Positions 30,353 through 34,287 of a stretch of 34,287 nt of DNA are shown here, piece by piece. Numbering within the stretch: position 1 is the stretch's first letter; each line of letters starts with the position of its first letter. Origin of the DNA: Treponema sp. (lineage in GTDB: Bacteria > Spirochaetota > Spirochaetia > Treponematales > Treponemataceae); the NCBI GenBank assembly GCA_024402655.1, contig JAKSTH010000012.1:1-34287 (forward strand). Direction: 5' to 3'. Both the position numbers and the translations under genes were made by a program. The notes beneath the pieces were generated by a model, which was not told where the DNA came from, did no database searches, and worked only from the letters and a program-made list of their open reading frames with translations.

Positions 30353-30784
30353 ATGAATAAATATTTTATGCAGACAGAATTGAAGCGGGTTGCTGAATGT
30401 TTTCCAGATGATAAAAAATTACAGACAGTTGCAAATAATTGTTGTTTAGCTTCCTGTTGTTTGTGGGATATGGGAATAGATGAAAAGAAACATTTGAAAA
30501 TTATTTTAAGTGAACTTGGAAAAGGCTTAAAAAACGATTGTACTGTTATTTGGAAACATTTCTATGAAAATGTTGCGGGACGTAAAGTAAACGTTACATT
30601 TTTAGATATAAAAAGTTTATCAGATGTAAAGAATTATTTACATAGTTTTGTAAATTATGAATACAATGGTAAAAATCATTGGATAGGAGTTGAAAAAGGG
30701 AAGATTGCATACAATTCTCTTGAAACTTCTGAATGTGTAAAAAATGGTAAACCAATAGAAGCCCGTATAATTAGTTTAGCATAA
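30353..30784 (+). CDS. Putative cysteine-peptidase-like endolysin
   Basis: A 143-residue protein between two membrane genes of the lysis cassette. VANNCCLASCCLWDMGI (Cys30/31) followed by NGKNHWIGVEKGKIAYNS (His109, then Asn121) looks like the Cys...His...Asn layout of papain/C39-like peptidases. An amidase or endopeptidase acting on peptidoglycan is therefore plausible. No lysozyme or NlpC motif is evident, and no signal peptide, so a holin would be needed. Substrate is unknown; the assignment rests on motif layout and context. Confidence 0.5.
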   Translation: MNKYFMQTELKRVAECFPDDKKLQTVANNCCLASCCLWDMGIDEKKHLKIILSELGKGLKNDCTVIWKHFYENVAGRKVNVTFLDIKSLSDVKNYLHSFVNYEYNGKNHWIGVEKGKIAYNSLETSECVKNGKPIEARIISLA

Positions 30785-30794
30785 GGAAATCAAA

Positions 30795-31007
30795 ATGGAA
30801 TTAAAAGCAAAAACAGTATCACTTGTTATTAAAATTATTGATGTTGCATTTATTGTAACGATGGCTATTCTGAAATGGTGCGGACTTTTTCAGAACATTA
30901 CAGTTGGAGAAATTTGTATTGTAGGCGGTGTAATTGCTTCGGTTTTTGGTGATGTATCATTAAATACCGCTATTGATAAGTTTACCAAAGGAAAAGAAAT
31001 TGAATGA
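30795..31007 (+). CDS. Holin
   Basis: A 70-residue protein with two transmembrane helices (about residues 7-27 and 36-54), a short charged loop and a charged C-terminus (DKFTKGKEIE), the form of a small class II holin. It lies just after the putative endolysin with AAGGAAAT as ribosome-binding site, and overlaps the spanin-like gene at ATGA. Confidence 0.75.
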   Translation: MELKAKTVSLVIKIIDVAFIVTMAILKWCGLFQNITVGEICIVGGVIASVFGDVSLNTAIDKFTKGKEIE

Positions 31008-31296
31008 AAAACTTAAAAAAATTGGTATTGTTATTGGTTCTTTTTTCGCTGGTGTTTTCACCATTATATGCGGATTATTACATTACAGAAGAACAGATGA
31101 CAGAATTGCAGACAGAATTCAACGGGCTGAAGATGGAGAACGAAACGTTGCAGAAGGACTTAATAACGCAACAGATATTGTCGGAAGCCTTGAAGAAGGA
31201 ATTGGAAAAATGCAAGACGGAGCAACAGAAAGCGGAAACCGAATTGAAAAAGTTGAAGGAATATTTGAACAGATCCAGCGACAGAAAATTCGGTGA
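31000..31296 (+). CDS. Spanin-like membrane protein, overlapping frame
   Basis: This is the second open frame over the same DNA as the 31004 gene. From TTG 31000, with AAAGGAAAAG upstream, it gives a 98-residue protein. An N-terminal hydrophobic helix (KKIGIVIGSFFAGVFTIICGLL) is followed by HYRRTDDRIADRIQRAEDGERN and a long helix ending GIFEQIQRQKIR. Hydrophobic-then-helical composition is unlikely to arise by chance in a shadow frame. It could be an i-spanin-like partner. The start codon is uncertain (TTG 30973 is also in frame). Confidence 0.5.
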   Translation: MNEKLKKIGIVIGSFFAGVFTIICGLLHYRRTDDRIADRIQRAEDGERNVAEGLNNATDIVGSLEEGIGKMQDGATESGNRIEKVEGIFEQIQRQKIR

Positions 31297-31390
31297 GATA
31301 ATGAAAGATATTACAACAGGAATTATTATTGGAGTAGTTGGAACTATTGTTACAGGTTTGACAATATTAAAAAACTCTGATAAAAAATAA
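31004..31390 (+). CDS. Exported coiled-coil protein, spanin-like
   Basis: A 128-residue protein starting at ATGA overlapping the holin stop. A signal-like N-terminus (MKNLKKLVLLLVLFSLVFSPLYA then DYY) is followed by a coiled coil (about 30-95, LQTEFNGLKMENETLQKD...KKELEKCKTEQQ) and a C-terminal transmembrane helix (TGIIIGVVGTIVTGLTIL). A protein spanning the periplasm between membranes suits a unimolecular spanin-like role in Gram-negative-type lysis. It has no lipobox Cys. It ends the lysis operon. Confidence 0.65.
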   Translation: MKNLKKLVLLLVLFSLVFSPLYADYYITEEQMTELQTEFNGLKMENETLQKDLITQQILSEALKKELEKCKTEQQKAETELKKLKEYLNRSSDRKFGEIMKDITTGIIIGVVGTIVTGLTILKNSDKK

Positions 31391-31441
31391 AAGTGACTTC
31401 AAGCCCCCTAATATTGAAGTATAAAAAAAACTCCTTTTTTA

Positions 31442-31481
31442 CCCCGTGTTCTTGAACGCAACGTTCCACGGGGGTTTTTTT
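31442..31481 (+). terminator. Branched rho-independent terminator of lysis operon
   Basis: The outer stem is CCCCGTG (31442-31448) with CACGGGG (31467-31473). The inner stem is GAACG (31454-31458) with CGTTC (31462-31466). Seven T follow (31475-31481). Confidence 0.9.
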
Positions 31482-31533
31482 ATTCTGATAGCCCCGTAAA
31501 TACCCCCAAAAACCCACCTAGCATTAAAAAAAT

Positions 31534-31562
31534 GGGGGGGTATATTATAAAAATGGTAAAAT
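31534..31562 (+). promoter_or_regulatory. Family 2 promoter-like element, copy B
   Basis: A seven-G run (31534-31540), then 16 nt, then TAAAAT (31557-31562), reading toward the initiator gene. Upstream CCTAGCATTAAAAAAAT is nearly identical to the sequence before copy A at 10155-10171. Confidence 0.45.
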
Positions 31563-31587
31563 TATACTACCAATTAAAAATACCCCC
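31561..31587 (-). promoter_or_regulatory. Family 2 promoter-like element, copy C
   Basis: On the minus strand GGGGG (31587-31583), 16 nt, then TATAAT (31566-31561). It faces copy B, and the two -10 boxes overlap by two bases, so only one could be used at a time. Confidence 0.45.
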
Positions 31588-31621
31588 TAATTTTTCAATA
31601 TTTTCATTTTGAAGAAACTTA

Positions 31622-31650
31622 TTTACAAAGAATGTATTTAGTGTTATATT
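31622..31650 (+). promoter_or_regulatory. Sigma70-like promoter for initiator gene
   Basis: TTTACA (31622-31627) and TATATT (31645-31650) with a 17-bp spacer, ~170 nt before the initiator start. Confidence 0.6.
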
Positions 31651-31826
31651 CTTAAATGTGGAAATAACCAGCCACAAGAAATTAGTAAGGGAATAAACGA
31701 AAGGCTTTTTTTAACTTGTTTATTATTTTTTGTTTTCTACCCCTTGCGGAAAACATTAAGGCTGGTTACCGAATAATAGACAGGTTGAAAAAAGTCTTTT
31801 TTTTATACCCAAAGGAGTTATACAAA

Positions 31827-32618
31827 ATGAATATGGAAATTAAGAATGAAAATTTCTATGTAGTTCAAGGGTGGATGCTGAACGAGTTGAAATTAAAGGG
31901 GAATGAATTATTAGTTTATGCAATTATTTATGGCTTCTGTCAAAACACAAATGTTTGTTATGCAAGTATAAATTATATCCAGAACTTTACAGGGGCAAGC
32001 AAGCCAACAGTAATTAAAGCTATTCAAAATCTTGAAGAAAAAGGGCTAATAAGAAAAGTTGGTATTTCTGAAAAGGGAACAAATATTTATTTATGTAATG
32101 AGTTAGAAAACTTTACTAGTAAAGAAACTTTACCACCCCTAGTAAAGAAACTTTACTCCCCTAGTAAAGAAACTTTACCCAATAATATAATATATAATAA
32201 TAATAATATAATTAATGTATCTAATGCAAAGAATGAAAAACAAAAACATAAACACGGTGAATTTCAAAATGTTTTACTTACTGAAAATGAATATAATAAA
32301 TTATCACAAGAACTTGGATCAAATAAAGCAAATGCGGTTATTCAATATTTTTCAGAAATGAAAGAAATGAAAGGTTATAAATATAAAAGTGATTATCTAG
32401 CAATTAAAAAATGGGGTATAGAAGCATATAATAAAAAAGCTCCGACAGTTCAGAATTCAGCAAGTGAACCTGTAAAAGATTATAATTCAAACCCTTGCCC
32501 ACAATGTAAACAATTAAGGTTGTATGAAAAGGGGAATTATTTTATTTGTGATAATTGCGGGAAATCTCTTGAATATGAAAAGGCTCTGGAATATTTCAGA
32601 TTTTTACACAAAAAATAA
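31827..32618 (+). CDS. Replication initiator-like winged-helix protein
   Basis: A 263-residue protein from ATG 31827 (AAAGGAG upstream; the in-frame ATG at 31716 has no ribosome-binding site). Residues about 5-80 form a HTH_36-like winged helix (NENFYVVQGWMLNELKLKGNELLVYAIIYGF...SKPTVIKAIQNLEEKGLIRKV), as in phage replisome organisers. A low-complexity linker (about 93-135) is encoded by an iteron array and an A/T tract. The C-terminus has a zinc ribbon (CPQCKQLRLYEKGNYFICDNCG). It probably binds the origin within its own gene and recruits host helicase. No helicase or loader gene is adjacent. Confidence 0.75.
   Translation: MNMEIKNENFYVVQGWMLNELKLKGNELLVYAIIYGFCQNTNVCYASINYIQNFTGASKPTVIKAIQNLEEKGLIRKVGISEKGTNIYLCNELENFTSKETLPPLVKKLYSPSKETLPNNIIYNNNNIINVSNAKNEKQKHKHGEFQNVLLTENEYNKLSQELGSNKANAVIQYFSEMKEMKGYKYKSDYLAIKKWGIEAYNKKAPTVQNSASEPVKDYNSNPCPQCKQLRLYEKGNYFICDNCGKSLEYEKALEYFRFLHKK
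32116..32178 (+). repeat. Three 18-bp iterons inside the initiator gene
   Basis: CTAGTAAAGAAACTTTAC occurs three times without mismatch, at 32116-32133, 32139-32156 and 32161-32178. Each contains the palindrome GTAAAG/CTTTAC around AAA. The first is also preceded by CTTTA, making a 14-nt palindrome at 32111-32124. The 23- and 22-nt periods put the copies in different reading frames, which indicates selection on DNA and not protein. Confidence 0.95.
32181..32216. other. Candidate origin unwinding tract
   Basis: Thirty-six consecutive A/T bases immediately follow the iterons. An array of initiator-binding iterons beside an A/T tract inside the initiator gene is the arrangement of the lambda origin in gene O. 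Confidence 0.75.
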
Positions 32619-32627
32619 ATAAAAGTA

Positions 32628-32656
32628 TTGACAATATAATTCCAATGGTATATTAT
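32628..32656 (+). promoter_or_regulatory. Sigma70-type promoter, family 1 copy 6
   Basis: TTGACA at 32628-32633 in an AAGTATTGACAATA context. The -10 is TATTAT at 32651-32656 (17-bp spacer) or TATATT at 32649-32654. Confidence 0.8.
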
Positions 32657-32687
32657 GAAGACATACCAAAAGCAAGGAGTTATATAT

Positions 32688-32984
32688 ATGGCAAGTGGAA
32701 CAGTAAGAATTAGTGATGAGTTTGAGCACAAAGGAAAGACTTATTCGGCTGAAGGTGTGGCTACAATTCTTGGATCATATTATGAAGATTATGAATATGG
32801 CTATTTATCAAATTCTGATTTCAATTTCGACAGGAGCGACATTAACACAGAGAATGTTCATATTTATGAAGTTCGTGAAGATGAAGATGTTGAACTAACC
32901 AAAGAAGAGTATAAAGAAATAGACGAAGTTTTAGTTGATATGATTTATGACGGTAGTTATGAGATTGAATTAGAATTCGACTAG
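32688..32984 (+). CDS. Acidic hypothetical protein
   Basis: A 98-residue protein from ATG 32688 with CAAGGAG upstream; an in-frame ATG at 32655 lies in the promoter leader. It is strongly acidic (YYEDYEYGYLSNSDFNFDRSD, EVREDEDVELTKEEYKEIDE) with beta-like MASGTVRISDEFEHKGKTY at the start. Small acidic phage proteins are often inhibitors or DNA mimics, but there is no specific match. It is a one-gene unit followed by a hairpin. Confidence 0.6.
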   Translation: MASGTVRISDEFEHKGKTYSAEGVATILGSYYEDYEYGYLSNSDFNFDRSDINTENVHIYEVREDEDVELTKEEYKEIDEVLVDMIYDGSYEIELEFD

Positions 32985-32992
32985 AGCAAATG

Positions 32993-33008
32993 CCACCCGA
33001 AAGGGTGG
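32993..33008 (+). other. Intercistronic GAAA-tetraloop hairpin
   Basis: CCACCC (32993-32998) and GGGTGG (33003-33008) around GAAA, no U-tract, just before the GGGGG site of the next gene. Confidence 0.75.
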
Positions 33009-33026
33009 TTTATATGGGGGCTTAAA

Positions 33027-33368
33027 ATGGGAACAATTGAAAAAATGAAACAGGGAGAAAATCTGAATAAACCTATACAGACTTTCTTAATTGAAAAACA
33101 TCAACTTCAAGAACAGAGTAAATTTAATAAATGCCCGATTTGTTATAAGGAAAAAGTAAAAGCTGGGTGGAACTTTGACAAAATTATGGGAGATCTAAAA
33201 AATGTTACTTATCAAAAAGTAAAAGAAGTTTATAAAAACAAGGACGGACAGTATTATAATGTTTTTGATGAGTATTATATTTGCAATGATTGTGGAATGA
33301 AGCTAACTGTTGAACATTGGCGAAAGGCATATTGCAAAGGTTATGAAGGTGCTGAAAATGAAGTTTAA
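33027..33368 (+). CDS. Zinc-ribbon hypothetical protein
   Basis: A 113-residue protein with C-P-I-C (about 36-39) and Y-I-C-N-D-C-G (about 85-91), a four-cysteine zinc ribbon split by a helical insert. GGGGG precedes the ATG. Many short phage proteins share this form without a known role. It is coupled to the next gene (11-nt overlap). Confidence 0.6.
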   Translation: MGTIEKMKQGENLNKPIQTFLIEKHQLQEQSKFNKCPICYKEKVKAGWNFDKIMGDLKNVTYQKVKEVYKNKDGQYYNVFDEYYICNDCGMKLTVEHWRKAYCKGYEGAENEV

Positions 33369-33684
33369 TAATGATATAAGAATAGTAAACGGGTATAAAC
33401 TTTTAGCGGGTGCGGTTCTAAAAAGGGCAATACTAGATGGTGAACCAGAGTTCATAGACACGGACTATGGACAGGGTTTACTAGATTTATCTGGATTAAA
33501 GATAACAGATTTTACAGTTGTTAGAGATAAAGGCGAACTTGCAAAAGAATTGAATTTACAACGGGCAAAATTAAGATATTATAGGCAGATAGGAAACGAA
33601 CCAAAAATAAAGGAAACACAAAAAAAGATTGATGAATTAAAAGAAAAAATTGAATTAAAAAAGTTTTCTAATTATGTAAAATAG
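33358..33684 (+). CDS. Hypothetical protein with C-terminal coiled coil
   Basis: A 108-residue protein from ATG 33358 (GAAGGTG upstream; favoured over 33310, which lies deep in the previous gene). The N-terminal half is mixed (KLLAGAVLKRAILDGEPEF). The C-terminal half is a charged coiled coil (LAKELNLQRAKLRYYRQIG...KETQKKIDELKEKIELKKF). Unrecognised. Confidence 0.55.
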   Translation: MKFNNDIRIVNGYKLLAGAVLKRAILDGEPEFIDTDYGQGLLDLSGLKITDFTVVRDKGELAKELNLQRAKLRYYRQIGNEPKIKETQKKIDELKEKIELKKFSNYVK

Positions 33685-33687
33685 GTA

Positions 33688-33715
33688 TTGACAATATTTT
33701 TATAATTGTTATAAT
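33688..33715 (+). promoter_or_regulatory. Sigma70-type promoter, family 1 copy 7
   Basis: TTGACA at 33688-33693 and TATAAT at 33710-33715, spacer 16 bp, in a GTATTGACAATA context. Confidence 0.85.
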
Positions 33716-33746
33716 GTAGACATACTTAAAACAAGGGGGTTCAGAA

Positions 33747-33977
33747 ATGAACGAAGAAACAAAAATCTTAATGGATATGGTAGAACGCATTTTACAGTTT
33801 GTAAAAGGTGGAGAACAGGCAATTGAACTTATAGCAGAAGATAAAAAAGCAGAATGTTATAAACAGTTTGTAATCGGAATTAAAAATATGTTGGAGTTTT
33901 CGATTGATCGTACAAATGAAGAAATCGAAAATACAATAAATAAAATGGCTGAAGCATTAGGGGGCGAAAATGACTAA
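33747..33977 (+). CDS. Small helical hypothetical protein
   Basis: A 76-residue helical protein (MNEETKILMDMVERILQFV... NEEIENTINKMAEALGG) behind its own promoter and an AGGGGG site. It overlaps the next gene by 8 nt. No family recognised. Confidence 0.6.
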   Translation: MNEETKILMDMVERILQFVKGGEQAIELIAEDKKAECYKQFVIGIKNMLEFSIDRTNEEIENTINKMAEALGGEND

Positions 33978-34188
33978 GGCAAAATTCAGTTTTTCAAATA
34001 TTTCTGAAAATGTAAAAAGTTTTACGGGGTATGTACTTGGTGAAGTATATGATGTTGTAGAAGTTGGGGGAGAAGTAGTTGAATATACATTCAAGCCTGT
34101 TAAGGTTGTAATGGAAAAACTTATAACAAAAGGTGCTCCAGATTTTAAAAGATTAGAACAAATGGCAATTGAAAATTGCTTAATGTAA
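33970..34188 (+). CDS. Small hypothetical protein
   Basis: A 72-residue protein starting inside the end of the previous gene with GGGGG 6 nt upstream. The beta-like region GYVLGEVYDVVEVGGEVVEYTFKPVKVV is followed by a short helix. No family recognised. Confidence 0.55.
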   Translation: MTKAKFSFSNISENVKSFTGYVLGEVYDVVEVGGEVVEYTFKPVKVVMEKLITKGAPDFKRLEQMAIENCLM

Positions 34189-34195
34189 AAAAAAA

Positions 34196-34213
34196 GCCCC
34201 TGCAAAAAGGGGC
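34196..34213 (+). other. Intercistronic GC-rich hairpin
   Basis: GCCCC (34196-34200) and GGGGC (34209-34213), loop of 8, no U-tract. It lies before an eight-G ribosome-binding site. Confidence 0.65.
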
Positions 34214-34234
34214 ATAACAAGGGGGGGGTAAAGA

Positions 34235-34287
34235 ATGAGAAGAATATTAAATATTTTACCAACAATATTTATTCTTACTTGTATGTT
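34235..34287 (+). CDS. Partial gene with hydrophobic signal-like N-terminus
   Basis: ATG at 34235 behind an eight-G ribosome-binding run. The 17 visible residues read MRRILNILPTIFILTCM, a short basic start and hydrophobic stretch with a Cys, suggesting a signal peptide, possibly a lipoprotein. It is cut off by the window end. Confidence 0.6.
   Translation, partial: MRRILNILPTIFILTCM

Larger units (their letters stand above)
31391..31826. other. 436-nt regulatory gap between lysis and replication genes
   Basis: No gene of support is seen here. In order it holds a weak inverted repeat (31396-31402/31414-31420), a terminator (31442-31481), two facing family 2 elements (31534-31587), a sigma70-like promoter (31622-31650), and a ~170-nt leader. 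The leader has TGTGG/CCACA (31657-31661/31672-31676) and ACCAGCC/GGCTGGT pairings before an AAAGGAG site for the initiator gene. Confidence 0.7.

Noticed and set aside
30973..30999. TTG 30973 as start of the overlapping spanin-like frame
   Set aside because: It lies inside the holin gene without a ribosome-binding site. TTG 31000 has AAAGGAAAAG at a suitable distance.
32101..32216. CRISPR-like short repeat array
   Set aside because: The three 18-bp units have only 4-5-nt gaps and lie inside a coding gene. Iterons explain them better.

Overview
This 34.3 kb window is one continuous stretch of an AT-rich tailed-phage or prophage genome with siphovirus (HK97-type) architecture. No chromosomal, ribosomal or tRNA genes are visible. 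The coding is compact: most genes are on the plus strand, start after a strong AGGGGG-type ribosome-binding site, and often overlap at ATGA. The only clear minus-strand gene is a serine recombinase. TGA is used as a stop, so code 11 fits. The host is a low-G+C bacterium. A spirochaete (Treponema-like) or a Firmicute are both possible, and the sequence does not settle it. No integrase or CI-type repressor is seen, so the lifestyle is open.

Layout. (1) 1-7.7 kb, early and DNA-metabolism region: small cysteine-rich proteins, a DUF4406 protein, a Cas4/RecB-like nuclease, a DNA methyltransferase, SSB, a ribbon-helix-helix regulator, an ERF annealing protein, a NinB-like protein, HNH and zinc-finger proteins, a ParB-like protein and a GT-A glycosyltransferase. 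(2) 7.9-9.7 kb: small and large terminase. (3) 9.8-13.5 kb, accessory interval: a PP-loop (PAPS reductase family) gene broken at a (GA)9 tract, HNH-like and SSB-like proteins, small membrane proteins, a MazG-like protein and a degenerate ThyX-like protein. (4) 13.5-20.7 kb, head: portal fused to a minor head protein, prohead protease, major capsid protein, two related decoration-like proteins and connector proteins. (5) 20.7-29 kb, tail: tube protein with an Ig-like domain, chaperone pair, tape measure, an enlarged Dit, hub and tail fibre. (6) 28.7-30 kb, a compact invertible tail-tip switch. (7) 30-31.4 kb, lysis: XhlA/holin-like proteins, a cysteine-peptidase-like protein, a holin, and two spanin-like genes overlapping in different frames. 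(8) 31.4-34.3 kb, replication: a long regulatory gap, a winged-helix initiator with an origin-like iteron array inside its own gene, and small genes.

Main discoveries. (a) The tail-fibre gene ends in one of two alternative tips. The active tip lies on the plus strand. A silent, promoterless 83-codon tip lies head-on on the minus strand. A bidirectional terminator separates them, and 17-bp inverted repeats flank them inside the codons for Y-A/T-D-G-R, so inversion swaps the tips in frame. An adjacent small serine recombinase is the obvious invertase. (b) A lambda-O-like origin: three 18-bp iterons plus a 36-nt pure A/T tract inside the initiator gene. (c) Two promoter families. Seven copies of an AGTATTGACAATA-type promoter-leader cassette are scattered before early and accessory genes. 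Three copies of a GGGGG-N16-TATAAT-like element also occur, two of them facing each other in the replication gap. (d) A PP-loop gene that may be phase-variable through a GA dinucleotide repeat. (e) Overlapping out-of-frame spanin-like genes. (f) GC-rich hairpins without U-tracts placed between stop codons and the next ribosome-binding site.
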